Source of the DNA: Ruminococcaceae bacterium UBA5391
GTDB lineage: Bacteria; Bacillota; Clostridia; Oscillospirales; Acutalibacteraceae
DNA length: 24,430 nt
Direction of reading: 5' to 3'
Assembly: GCA_002410755.1 (NCBI GenBank)
Contig: DHOL01000049.1
Coordinates: forward strand, 9,155-33,584
Of the stretch, positions 7,156 through 14,749 are shown piece by piece. The position numbers and the translations under genes were made by a program. The notes beneath the pieces were generated by a model. It had not been told where the DNA came from, did not search any database, and saw nothing but the letters and a program-made list of their open reading frames with translations. The stretch's first letter is position 1; each line of letters starts with the position of its first letter.

Positions 7156-7384
7156 GATGACCGTCCCTGTTCTCTTTTTCTGGATTTTCCTCTTTTGGCG
7201 GGATTTCCGGCGGCTCATCCCAGGTAAGGAACCCAATTGATGTTGCAGCAATCGCAAAACAGCAGGCCACAGTTGCTGCAAAGATTGCCCATTTTGTCAC
7301 ACCAAACGGGCCAGCTATCATGGATACAACCATCAGGACAAAACCTGCTCCAAAAAGGAGATATGCAAACTGTTCATCACTCAT
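7145..7384 (-). CDS. Small two-helix membrane protein coupled to rsmA
   Basis: The 79-residue product has two predicted membrane helices (about 7-27, YLLFGAGFVLMVVSMIAGPFG, and about 31-53, KWAIFAATVACCFAIAATSIG), followed by a charged proline-rich tail (DEPPEIPPKEENPEKENRDGH). Its ATG shares the A of the rsmA stop codon (TGATG at 7382-7386), a classic translational-coupling junction, so it probably depends on rsmA for translation. I do not recognise a family or function. Its 3' end overlaps the convergent MetH-like gene by 11 nt. It is probably a real gene, given the coupled start and the consistent membrane topology. Confidence 0.72.
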   Translation of the reverse strand: MSDEQFAYLLFGAGFVLMVVSMIAGPFGVTKWAIFAATVACCFAIAATSIGFLTWDEPPEIPPKEENPEKENRDGHLSK

Positions 7385-8247
7385 CAGAATCTATCCTTTC
7401 CGCTAAGGGCTGCCGCAAGCGCTGCAAATTCCTTCATGGTAAGCTGTTCTGCACGGGCCGCCGGTGCAATTTCTATATCAGCAAACACTTGTGCCACGCG
7501 GCTTTTCGGCAGACAGAGGCCTGCCGAAATGGAATTGACGGCTGTTTTGCGGCGCATGGAAAATGCAGCTTTTACAACCGCAAAAAAAGCCTTTTCACTT
7601 GGTACATCAACAGGCGGCTCCTGAAGAATATCCATCCGCACTACAGTGGAATCAACATTCGGCTTCGGGAAAAAGCAGGAGCGCGGCACACTAAAAAGAG
7701 GGGTTGGTTCCGAATAGTACCGAACCGCAGCGCTTACGGCACCGCAGGCACGGGTGCCTGGTTCCGCACAGAGGCGGTCGGCAGCTTCTTTCTGCACCAT
7801 AACCGTCATGGCACGGACAGGAGTTTTTTCTTCCAGCACACGCATGATGAGAGGCGATGTGATATAGTATGGCAGGTTTGCACAAAGGTAAGCACTCTGC
7901 CCCGCAAATTTCTTCCTTATCAGCCCGGCAAGGTCCTGTTTCATTGCGTCGCCCCAGACAAGCTCTACGTTAGGGCAGTCTGCAAGCGTTTCCCGGAGCA
8001 CCGGCTCCAGTCTGCGGTCGAGCTCTACCGCAACGACACGGCCTGCACGCTTTGCCAGCTCGCGCGTCAGCACCCCGACGCCCGGCCCAATCTCCAGCAC
8101 ACCGGCTTTGCGGTCTGCACCGCAAAGCTCCGCCATTTTAGGGCAAACAGCAGGGCTTACGATAAAATTCTGGCCAAGCGCATGGGAAAAGTGGAAACCG
8201 TTTCGGTTTAGGATTCCTTGCACCGTATGAAAATCCGATAAATCCAT
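7384..8247 (-). CDS. rsmA: 16S rRNA (adenine1518/1519-N6)-dimethyltransferase RsmA/KsgA
   Basis: RsmA dimethylates two adjacent adenines in the helix-45 loop of 16S rRNA late in 30S assembly. The 287-residue product has the N-terminal HALGQNFIVSP motif, SAM-binding motif I VLEIGPGVGVLTREL, acidic VAVELDRRL, catalytic motif IV NLPYYITSPL, and a C-terminal FFPKPNVDSTVV region, in the normal order. I chose the ATG at 8247 (MDLSDFHTV) over one at 8277. AAAGG lies 9 nt upstream of 8247, and the 8277 ATG falls inside the promoter -10. It is followed by a translationally coupled small membrane protein. Confidence 0.95.
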   Translation of the reverse strand: MDLSDFHTVQGILNRNGFHFSHALGQNFIVSPAVCPKMAELCGADRKAGVLEIGPGVGVLTRELAKRAGRVVAVELDRRLEPVLRETLADCPNVELVWGDAMKQDLAGLIRKKFAGQSAYLCANLPYYITSPLIMRVLEEKTPVRAMTVMVQKEAADRLCAEPGTRACGAVSAAVRYYSEPTPLFSVPRSCFFPKPNVDSTVVRMDILQEPPVDVPSEKAFFAVVKAAFSMRRKTAVNSISAGLCLPKSRVAQVFADIEIAPAARAEQLTMKEFAALAAALSGKDRF

Positions 8248-8248
8248 T

Positions 8249-8277
8249 TTGCACAACCTTTGTTTTAATGATATCAT
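8249..8277 (+). promoter_or_regulatory. Sigma-A promoter of the dCMP-deaminase-like gene
   Basis: TTGCAC (8249-8254) and TATCAT (8272-8277) are 17 nt apart. Start would be near 8284, about 60 nt upstream of the ATG at 8345. The -10 lies within the perfect palindrome TAATGATATCATTA (8266-8279), which it shares with the opposing rsmA promoter. Confidence 0.6.
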
Positions 8278-8284
8278 TATAGCA
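8276..8284 (-). promoter_or_regulatory. Extended -10 promoter of rsmA
   Basis: Read on the minus strand, TGCTATAAT (8284-8276) is a perfect extended -10 (TGnTATAAT), which can work without a good -35; none is obvious upstream. Transcription would begin near 8269, about 22 nt before the rsmA ATG at 8247. It overlaps the plus-strand promoter of the opposite gene. Confidence 0.65.
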
Positions 8285-8344
8285 CCGCAGGAACCATAAA
8301 TACTATTTTTCCCAGATATTTCGGAGGAAAGGGCGGAACGTTTT

Positions 8345-8842
8345 ATGCCTATTATGCCTAGAACAGATAAAACGAATTACTATCTTGACATTGCCGAAAC
8401 GGTCCTTGAGCGCGGCACCTGCCTGCGGCGGAATTTCGGCGCTATTATTGTCAACCACGATGAAATTGTCTCTTCGGGCTACGTGGGAGCACCGCGCGGC
8501 CGAAAAAACTGCATTGACCTCGGCTACTGTGTGCGTGAAAGCCTTGGTGTTCCCCGCGGGGAACGCTATGAGCTCTGCCGCTCGGTTCATGCGGAAATGA
8601 ACGCAATCATCAGCGCCCCGCGCAATGATATGATCGGTGCAACACTCTACCTTGTCGGCAAAGAAGTTAAAACCGGTGAATATGTTGCGGACCCGGCCCC
8701 GTGTTCACTTTGTAAGCGTGTCATTATCAACGCAGGCATTGCGCATGTTGTTGCACGCATCAGCAAAAAAGAGTATACCGTTACTGACGTAAAATCCTGG
8801 GTAGAACATGATGAATCGCTCACCGGAAAGACTGGATACTGA
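8345..8842 (+). CDS. dCMP deaminase family protein (ComEB-like)
   Basis: A zinc-dependent cytidine/deoxycytidylate deaminase-family protein, most likely converting dCMP to dUMP for thymidylate supply. The 165-residue product has a signature HAEMNAI (H82 zinc ligand, E84 proton shuttle) and PCSLC (C120 and C123 ligands) followed by KRVIINAGIAHVV. The N-terminal part (FGAIIVNHDEIVSSGYVGAPRG) is the substrate-pocket region of dCMP deaminases. Two in-frame ATGs (8345 and 8354) are possible. GGAGG at 8323-8327 is 17 nt from the first, and a purine-rich stretch lies closer. Substrate specificity cannot be settled from the sequence alone, because tRNA- or nucleoside-acting relatives share the motif. 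Confidence 0.85.
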   Translation: MPIMPRTDKTNYYLDIAETVLERGTCLRRNFGAIIVNHDEIVSSGYVGAPRGRKNCIDLGYCVRESLGVPRGERYELCRSVHAEMNAIISAPRNDMIGATLYLVGKEVKTGEYVADPAPCSLCKRVIINAGIAHVVARISKKEYTVTDVKSWVEHDESLTGKTGY

Positions 8843-8913
8843 AATATTAAGGGCACAGCGTACAGGAAAACTCTCCGGAAGCGTACAATTAAAATGAAGG
8901 AGGTATAACTAAT

Positions 8914-9687
8914 ATGATTGATTTAAGCCAATGGAAGCCGGTTTTTGAAGATGATTTCAATGGGGACCGTCTTGACAGCACAAAATGGAAACTGCGCACA
9001 GACAGCGGAAAAGACTGTGAAATACGCCGCGGTGGCTACTGGGACAAAAGTGAACTCCTAGTCAAAGACGGATGCCTTCGTATTCGGACGGAGTATAAAG
9101 ACGGTGCCCTGGGGCCTGGCTTTTATACTGCCGCAATCTGCACGGACGGCCTGTTTGACCATGGCTACGGCTATTATGAGATTCGCTGCATCCTTCCAAA
9201 GGCGCAGGGGCTGTGGGCTTCTTTCTGGATTCAAAGCAATAATATGAGGATTCCAGGGAAAGGTACGCAAGGCGGCTTAAATGGCGCAGAGCTTGATATT
9301 TTTGAGGCGCCGAATTACTGTAAGAATGACTCGACGCATGACTGCATTGTGTCATCCATCCATGTAAATGGCCAAGCCCCGCTGCTTCGTTCCAAGCGAA
9401 TTGGCTTTTTCCCGGCTACACAGCCATATGACCACTTTAATACTTATGGTTTGGAGTGGAACGACAAGGAATACATTTACTACATCAACCGGAAAGAGAC
9501 CTGCCGCACCAGCTTTCTCCGCGGCACATCCCGCGTCCCGGAATACATGATTCTTTCCGTAGAGGTATGCGGCAGAAATGCAAAGCCGGGTATTGACTGG
9601 GCCGGTCTGATTACTCGGAATTCTAAGCTTCTGCCTGTGGATTTCGTCGTCGATTATGTCCGCGTCTACGACAGGCAGCCGGGCTGA
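8914..9687 (+). CDS. Glycoside hydrolase family 16 protein, no signal peptide
   Basis: GH16 enzymes cleave beta-1,3- or mixed-linkage beta-glucans and related polymers. The 257-residue protein is a single GH16 domain. It starts WKPVFEDDFNG...DSTKWKL, carries the catalytic signature ELDIFE (126-131; nucleophile E126, D128, acid/base E131) in the ExDxxE beta-bulge form typical of laminarinases, and ends VDFVVDYVRVYD. Aromatic residues WASFW and YGYYEIR line the expected cleft. There is no signal peptide, lipobox or sorting motif, which is unusual because most GH16 proteins are secreted. GGAGGT lies 9-10 nt before the ATG. It is convergent with leuA and follows the deaminase gene after 71 nt. 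The exact substrate is unknown. Confidence 0.9.
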   Translation: MIDLSQWKPVFEDDFNGDRLDSTKWKLRTDSGKDCEIRRGGYWDKSELLVKDGCLRIRTEYKDGALGPGFYTAAICTDGLFDHGYGYYEIRCILPKAQGLWASFWIQSNNMRIPGKGTQGGLNGAELDIFEAPNYCKNDSTHDCIVSSIHVNGQAPLLRSKRIGFFPATQPYDHFNTYGLEWNDKEYIYYINRKETCRTSFLRGTSRVPEYMILSVEVCGRNAKPGIDWAGLITRNSKLLPVDFVVDYVRVYDRQPG

Positions 9688-9765
9688 ACAGCAAAGAGCT
9701 CCCAGAGTCAGATTTCCCCGGATGCTTTTACGGCAGGGGACAGTTACGCATTATGCCTTTTTCTG

Positions 9766-11448
9766 TTACTTTGCCTGTTGCTCTGCGCGGTTAATGGCAC
9801 AAACAATGCCTTTCAGAGACGCCAGACTGATATTGCTGTCTATGCCAACGCCAAACGCAGGTCTGCCATCCGGAGCTGTCAGGTGAATATAGGAAACCGC
9901 CTGCGAATCCGCTCCGGCTGAAATGGAGTCTTCCCGGTAGGTCACAAACTGATACTGTGTCAGGCCAATCCTGCGGAGTGCATGAAAGAATGCGCTGATT
10001 GGGCCATTGCCCATGCCTTCCACGGAATGGTCTTCCTCACCAAAGCGGAGTACACCCTGAAAGTAGACCGTTCCGTCACCATTTTCGTCGGTCAGGTGGC
10101 AGCTTCTGAGAGAATACGGCGCACCAATATCAAGATAGTTCTTTCGGAAAATTGAGTAAACCTCTGAGGGTTTCAGCTCACGTCCGGTTTCATCACATGC
10201 AGCCTTAACCATTGCGCCGAATTCGGGGTGCATTGCCTTTGGCAGCTCAAATCCATAGCACTGCTGCAATACAAAGGCTGCTCCGCTCTTTCCGGACTGG
10301 CTGTTGATGCGGATTATCGGTTCATATTGACGTCCGACATCCGCCGGATCAATGGTCAGGTACGGGACTTCCCAATATTCTGTTGCACCAGATTTCATAT
10401 AGGCTTTCCCCTTGCTGATGGCATCCTGATGAGCACCCGCAAAAGCCGTAAAGACAAGCTCGCCTGCATAAGGGTGACGCTCATGTACTTTCATCTTTGT
10501 GCACCGCTCATAAACACGGCGTACTTCTTCCAGATGAGAAAAATCAAGGCCGGGGTTAATCCCCTGTGAGTACAAATTCATGGCAGCCACCATAAGGTCT
10601 GCGTTTCCTGTGCGTTCCCCGTTCCCAAACAACGTGCCTTCTACACGCTCTGCGCCGGCCATCAGTCCGAGCTCCGTGGCGGCGACCGCTTCTCCGCGGT
10701 CATTGTGCGGATGGATGCTGAGGATAACGCTGTCCCGGTTCGGAATATACCGGCCAAAATACTCAATCTGGTCGGCATAGCAGTTCGGGGAAGCCAGCTC
10801 TACGGTATTCGGAAGATTGAGGATAAGCTTCTTCTGCGGAGTTGGATGGAAGGTTTCCATGACTTTTTCACAGATAAGGACAGAATTGTCAATCTCGGTG
10901 CCAGAGAAGCTTTCCGGCGAATACTCCAGACGGATTTCTGCCCCGCTGCGGGCAGTCTCTTCTTCCGCAAGCTGTCGGATCAGGACAGCGCTTTCTACTG
11001 CAATCTTGATAACGCCCTGCATGTCCGTCCGAAATACCACCTTGCGCTGAAGTGCCGAAGTCGGATTGTAAAAATGGACAATCACGTTTTTTGCGCCGCG
11101 GATGGACTCAAATGTCCTCCGAATCAGATGCTCCCGTGCTGGTGTCAGGACCTGAATTGTCACATCATCCGGAACAAGGCCCCGTTCAATGAGAGTGCGA
11201 ACAACCGCATATTCCGTTTCCGACGCAGAAGGAAAGCCAACTTCAATTTCCTTAAAGCCGACTTTCACAAGCATCCGGAAAAATTCCAGCTTCTCTTCCA
11301 AGTTCATAGGATTAACAAGCGCTTGATTGCCGTCGCGCAGGTCAACACTGCACCAGACGGGCGGCTTTCGGAGAGGTCGGTCCGGCCATTTCCGGCCGTG
11401 CAGCGGAACCGGGCGGAATGGAATATATTTTTTGCAGCCTTGATACAT
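9766..11448 (-). CDS. leuA: 2-isopropylmalate synthase (LeuA2-type)
   Basis: LeuA condenses acetyl-CoA with 2-ketoisovalerate, the first committed step of leucine synthesis. The 560-residue product has the DRE-TIM metallolyase barrel: VDLRDGNQALVNPM near residues 35-48, FKEIEVGFPSASETE, the metal-binding SIHPHNDRGEAVAA, and LFGNGERTGNADLM. A linker and the C-terminal LeuA dimerisation/feedback domain (about 435-560) follow. The long form starting MYQGCKKYIPFRPVPL resembles the LeuA2/actinobacterial-type enzyme rather than the shorter E. coli-type. AAAGGAG is about 12 nt before the ATG. It lies 33 nt downstream of the histidine-phosphatase-like gene, probably in one transcript. No other leu gene is in the window. 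Confidence 0.95.
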   Translation of the reverse strand: MYQGCKKYIPFRPVPLHGRKWPDRPLRKPPVWCSVDLRDGNQALVNPMNLEEKLEFFRMLVKVGFKEIEVGFPSASETEYAVVRTLIERGLVPDDVTIQVLTPAREHLIRRTFESIRGAKNVIVHFYNPTSALQRKVVFRTDMQGVIKIAVESAVLIRQLAEEETARSGAEIRLEYSPESFSGTEIDNSVLICEKVMETFHPTPQKKLILNLPNTVELASPNCYADQIEYFGRYIPNRDSVILSIHPHNDRGEAVAATELGLMAGAERVEGTLFGNGERTGNADLMVAAMNLYSQGINPGLDFSHLEEVRRVYERCTKMKVHERHPYAGELVFTAFAGAHQDAISKGKAYMKSGATEYWEVPYLTIDPADVGRQYEPIIRINSQSGKSGAAFVLQQCYGFELPKAMHPEFGAMVKAACDETGRELKPSEVYSIFRKNYLDIGAPYSLRSCHLTDENGDGTVYFQGVLRFGEEDHSVEGMGNGPISAFFHALRRIGLTQYQFVTYREDSISAGADSQAVSYIHLTAPDGRPAFGVGIDSNISLASLKGIVCAINRAEQQAK

Positions 11449-11481
11449 GGTAAATAGGGATCTCCTTTCCGGAAGAAACCG

Positions 11482-12201
11482 TCAGCTGTCCTTCTGGTTT
11501 TTTTCTTTCTTCCCATACGCACGCTCTGCGGCTTCGCGTGCAAGGTCAATCAGCATAACTCCATTCCCCTGATCCTTTTTCTTTTCTTCCGGTATTTTTG
11601 CATAGACTTCCACAACCTTTGAGCGCATCCACAGCCCAGGCGTAATACGCACAGAGTAGCCGCACCCGCTTTCGGTCATCCAGTCATAGAACTGTGCACG
11701 GGGCAGCCCGTAGGCTGTCAGGATTGACATCAGCGCGCCGCCGTGCGCCACAATAACGGCCGACGCTGTCCCATTTATCATCATACCGTGGACAATCCGC
11801 TCAAACGAAGCACATACACGCCGCATCATTTCAACGCCATTTTCACCTCCCGGAGGAGTAACCTGACGGCCTTCTCCGGAAACCCACCGCGCAAAAGCCG
11901 GATTGTGCGCGGAAATTTCCGCCGCTGTTTTGCCTTCCCATTCGCCAAAATCGCATTCGCAAAGGCCGCTCATCAGGGTTGGCTTTGCCTCCGGATACAG
12001 GATTTTTATTGTCTGTGTGCAGCGGAGCAGCGGACTGGTATAGTAAAGGTCTGCCTGCGGATAAGGGTATTTTTTTGCAAGCGTATTCAGGCGCTTTTCC
12101 CCTGCGGGGGAAAGTGGCAAATCTGTTGTTCCAATATAGCGGCCCTCTTCATTGCCCCGCGTCATGCCATTCCGGATTAAATGAATTGTATAGGATTTCA
12201 T
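11482..12201 (-). CDS. Histidine phosphatase superfamily protein with Asn replacing the catalytic His
   Basis: The fold is that of phosphoglycerate-mutase-like phosphatases (239 residues), which transfer phosphate through an N-terminal RHG histidine. The diagnostic N terminus reads LIRNGMTRGNEEGRYIGTTDLPLSPAG: the RHG is RNG, with N11 encoded by AAT at 12169-12171. The other catalytic positions are kept: R10, R60 in TSPLLR, the acidic CECDFGEWEG segment and H153 in VIVAHGGAL. The C terminus (205-239) is charged. ATG 12201 is chosen because AGGAAAGGAAG lies upstream, and the longer in-frame reading would run through the divergent promoter region to 12420. It precedes leuA by 33 nt. It may be a pseudoenzyme, an altered enzyme, or a sequence error. 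Confidence 0.85.
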   Translation of the reverse strand: MKSYTIHLIRNGMTRGNEEGRYIGTTDLPLSPAGEKRLNTLAKKYPYPQADLYYTSPLLRCTQTIKILYPEAKPTLMSGLCECDFGEWEGKTAAEISAHNPAFARWVSGEGRQVTPPGGENGVEMMRRVCASFERIVHGMMINGTASAVIVAHGGALMSILTAYGLPRAQFYDWMTESGCGYSVRITPGLWMRSKVVEVYAKIPEEKKKDQGNGVMLIDLAREAAERAYGKKEKNQKDS

Positions 12202-12288
12202 GTGCTCTGGCTTCCTTTCCTGCGCCCGGTGCATCTGAATATCTAAATACAGATACAGCTTCCCAGTATGGGCACGATATCTAGCGGC

Positions 12289-12317
12289 TTTACAAAAAGT
12301 ACTAACTATTATATAAT
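12289..12317 (+). promoter_or_regulatory. Sigma-A promoter of the XRE regulator
   Basis: TTTACA (12289-12294) and a perfect TATAAT (12312-12317) are 17 nt apart; the start would be near 12324, 37 nt before the ATG. The -10 sits in the palindrome ATTATATAAT (12308-12317), so a minus-strand -10 for the phosphatase-leuA transcript could overlap it, but no matching -35 is visible for that direction. Confidence 0.78.
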
Positions 12318-12360
12318 TTACTGAGCGTTTTCTCTCACATTTCGACAGGGGATATAGGAA

Positions 12361-13074
12361 ATGAACAATAATTTTGCGCGGATTATCACGCTCCTGCGGA
12401 AAGAGCGTGGATACAGTCAAAAAAGAGCGGCAGGCGACCTCGGTATCTCACAGGCTCTTCTTTCACACTATGAAAAAGGCATCCGGGAATGCGGGCTTGA
12501 CTTTGTAGTCCGCATTGCGGATTACTATAATGTATCCTGTGACTATCTTCTTGGAAGGACACCCCAGCGCAGCGGTGCAACTATCTCGGTCGAGGATATC
12601 CCTGAACCGGATGCAGCAGGGCGCGAAAATGTGATGCACGGGAAAGACGGCAGCCTTCTTCCCGTCCTCAGCAAAAAGCTGATTGCAAATTCCCTGAATA
12701 TTATCTACGGTATTCTTCAGAAATGCTCCTGTAAGGCGCTGACTTCGGAAATTTCTGCTTACCTGAGCCTTTGTATTTACAAAGTATTTCGCCTGCTTTA
12801 TTCCGGAAACCCTAAAAACCCGCAGGGGATGTTTGCCATTTCCTACCACCAAAGCAGCGGCTACTCAAGCGCATCCCAGGAAATTGCATTCAGTAACGCA
12901 GTCTGCCTGCTTGCCGGTGAAAAGGTCGAAAATATGGAACCGCTTCCCAAAGGCATTGCACCCTCTCTCTCTCCCGAGAAAATTACGGCAGAGTATCCCC
13001 TCTTTTCCTCTTCCCTGTTTAACCTGGTTCAAAATTCTGAAAACCGTATGGGTACGAGAAAAGCTTCAAAGTAA
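12361..13074 (+). CDS. XRE-family helix-turn-helix transcriptional regulator
   Basis: The 237-residue protein has an N-terminal Cro/C1-type HTH (about 5-65: IITLLRKERGYSQKRAAGDLGISQALLSHYEKGIREC...YYNVSCDYLLGR), a classic DNA-binding module. A linker and a helical C-terminal part follow (about 95-225: LSKKLIANSLNIIYGILQKCS, ISAYLSLCIYKVFRLLY, SASQEIAFSNAVCLLAGEK) that I cannot match to a ligand-binding family. It is soluble. Proteins with this layout are common in Clostridia, often with unknown targets. It is divergent from the phosphatase-leuA pair and could regulate it and itself, but nothing in the sequence proves this. The ribosome binding site is weak (AGGGG/AGGAA). Confidence 0.88.
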   Translation: MNNNFARIITLLRKERGYSQKRAAGDLGISQALLSHYEKGIRECGLDFVVRIADYYNVSCDYLLGRTPQRSGATISVEDIPEPDAAGRENVMHGKDGSLLPVLSKKLIANSLNIIYGILQKCSCKALTSEISAYLSLCIYKVFRLLYSGNPKNPQGMFAISYHQSSGYSSASQEIAFSNAVCLLAGEKVENMEPLPKGIAPSLSPEKITAEYPLFSSSLFNLVQNSENRMGTRKASK

Positions 13075-13168
13075 TTATAGCATATCCTTTCTGCTTTGAA
13101 AACCTGGCAACAGAAGAAGGAATGTCTGTGTTACCAGCTCATAAATACAGTCTGAATTTTACTACTTT

Positions 13169-13191
13169 AATAATACCGAAAGTATTATTTT
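13169..13191 (+). terminator. Weak AT-rich hairpin after the XRE gene
   Basis: AATAATAC-CGAAA-GTATTATT is a perfect 8-bp stem (13169-13189) followed by a short TT. It lies about 95 nt after the regulator stop. The stem is AT-rich and the U-tract short, so it is at best a weak terminator. Confidence 0.35.
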
Positions 13192-13192
13192 G

Positions 13193-13238
13193 GAGTTAAA
13201 AACACTCTCCGCATTTTCCCGGGTGGAATGGCGGAGAG
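13193..13238 (-). terminator. Rho-independent terminator of the glg operon
   Basis: CTCTCCGC (13205-13212) pairs with GCGGAGAG (13231-13238) around an 18-nt loop. On the minus strand the stem is followed by TGTTTTTAAC, a U-tract that marks termination of the glgBCDA transcript 43 nt past the glgA stop. The rest of the 206-nt convergent gap between the XRE gene and glgA holds only this and the AT-rich hairpin. Confidence 0.75.
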
Positions 13239-13280
13239 CGTTTCATAATATAGGATTTAACCTTTTGTTCAGCTTCTGTT

Positions 13281-14708
13281 TCAGCTGTTTTTAATCAGGC
13301 CGCGGTAAAGCCGGATATATTCGTTTGCGGAACGCCCCCAACTGAAATCACAGGCCATCGCACGCCGGATCAGGACTTCCCAGCCCTCACGGTTTTCATA
13401 GCCATTCAGGGCACGCATTACAGCACCATACATGTCACTGCTGTCATAAGTTTTAAAGGTAAAGCCATTCCCTTTGCCATCCCCGCTGTCCTCAATCGTG
13501 TCCTTTAGGCCGCCGGTTTCACGCACTACCGGAATAGTCCCATAGCGCAGTGCAATCATCTGAGAAAGGCCGCAGGGCTCTGTCTTTGACGGCATCAGAA
13601 AAATATCCGACGCAGCATAGATTTTATGGGAAAGCTCCGGGATAAAGCCAAAGCAGGCACAGATCCGGCCAGAATATTTAGCCTGCATGTCCCTAAAATA
13701 GTTTTTGTAGTCCCAGTCGCCTGAACCAAGAATGACAAACTGTGCGTCTGAGTTCTGCATAATATTGTCCAAGGCTTCACGCACCAGGTCAAGCCCTTTT
13801 TGGGCAACCAGGCGCGTCACCATACCAATTATCGGGATATCCGCGTCCTGCTCCAGTTTCAGGCGCTTCTGAAGTTCCAGCTTGTTTGATGCTTTCCCGG
13901 AAAGGTCGTCCGGCGTAAAAGGCGCATAGAGATTCTTATCCGTTGCCGGATTATAGATACTGACGTTAATTCCATTTAGAATACCGGAAATTTTCCAGCT
14001 CCGCTGCTGGAGTATTCCCTCAAGCCCATAAGCGTACCATGGGTCCAGGATTTCCTTTGCATAGGTTGGGCTGACGGTTGTCACACGGTTTGCACATTCC
14101 ACTGCACCTTTCAGCATATTGATGCAGCCGCTGTATTCGAGAATCGGCAGATCAGACTGCGGAATCCCCAGCACATCTTCCAAAAGCTCTTTGCCGTATT
14201 TCCCCTGATACTGGATATTATGGATGGTAAAAACCGTCCGGATACCCTTGAACCAGTCGCTGTTTGCATAAAAAAGTCTGTAGTAAACCGGCACCAGAGC
14301 TGTCTGCCAGTCATTGCAATGGATAATGTCCGGTTTGAAATCAAGGTAGGGAAGCATCTCAATTACGGCACGCGAAAAGAAAGCGAAGCGCTCTGCATCG
14401 TCGTAATGGCCGTAAAGGCCATGGCGCTTGAAATAGTACTGATTATCAATCAGATAATAAATCACGCCGCCGGAATGTGTTTCAAAGACGCCGCAGTATT
14501 GCCTGCGCCATGCCACAGGTACAGAAAGGCTTGTGACAAATTTCATGTTGTCCCGCAGTTCCTGCGGAATATCTTCATAGAGCGGCATGACAACACGGCA
14601 GCCAATTAGGCGCAGGCGCAGCTCCTGCGGGAGCGAGCCGGCAACTTCAGCAAGGCCGCCGGTTGCTGCAAAAGGCATAGCCTCACTGGTGCAGTAAAGG
14701 ACTTTCAT
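13281..14708 (-). CDS. glgA: Glycogen synthase (ADP-glucose type)
   Basis: GlgA is a GT5 glucosyltransferase that extends alpha-1,4-glucan chains from ADP-glucose. The 475-residue protein has the N-terminal Rossmann domain starting MKVLYCTSEAMPFAATGGLAEVAGS, the HCNDWQTALVP and FTIHNIQYQGKYG segments, GMVTRLVAQKGLDLV at the domain boundary, and the C-terminal donor-binding MPSKTEPCGLSQMIALRYG with the conserved Glu. The KTGGL lysine of E. coli GlgA (K15) is Ala here (A15 in ATGGL). I recall FAASGGL-type variants in related Clostridia, so this may be a lineage trait. It is the last gene of glgBCDA, 41 nt after glgD with a G-rich ribosome binding site. Confidence 0.95.
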   Translation of the reverse strand: MKVLYCTSEAMPFAATGGLAEVAGSLPQELRLRLIGCRVVMPLYEDIPQELRDNMKFVTSLSVPVAWRRQYCGVFETHSGGVIYYLIDNQYYFKRHGLYGHYDDAERFAFFSRAVIEMLPYLDFKPDIIHCNDWQTALVPVYYRLFYANSDWFKGIRTVFTIHNIQYQGKYGKELLEDVLGIPQSDLPILEYSGCINMLKGAVECANRVTTVSPTYAKEILDPWYAYGLEGILQQRSWKISGILNGINVSIYNPATDKNLYAPFTPDDLSGKASNKLELQKRLKLEQDADIPIIGMVTRLVAQKGLDLVREALDNIMQNSDAQFVILGSGDWDYKNYFRDMQAKYSGRICACFGFIPELSHKIYAASDIFLMPSKTEPCGLSQMIALRYGTIPVVRETGGLKDTIEDSGDGKGNGFTFKTYDSSDMYGAVMRALNGYENREGWEVLIRRAMACDFSWGRSANEYIRLYRGLIKNS

Positions 14709-14749
14709 CTGAATACCCCCCGTTGCGTTTTTTCATGTTCAGTCTAAGC

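Noticed and set aside
8248..8277. RsmA start at 8277
   Set aside because: This ATG overlaps the perfect extended -10 and lacks a ribosome binding site; 8247 has AAAGG at a suitable distance.
9688..9765. Bidirectional terminator between the GH16 gene and leuA
   Set aside because: Only a 5-bp TCCCC/GGGGA pairing with a long loop is visible and there is no adjacent T-tract.
12202..12288. T-box or leucine-codon attenuator upstream of the phosphatase-leuA pair
   Set aside because: There is no T-box sequence (such as GGTGGnACCGCG), no run of leucine codons and no terminator hairpin.
12202..12420. 73-residue N-terminal extension of the histidine-phosphatase protein
   Set aside because: It would read through the divergent promoter region and into the XRE gene. 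The family begins right at the MKSYTIHLIR segment.
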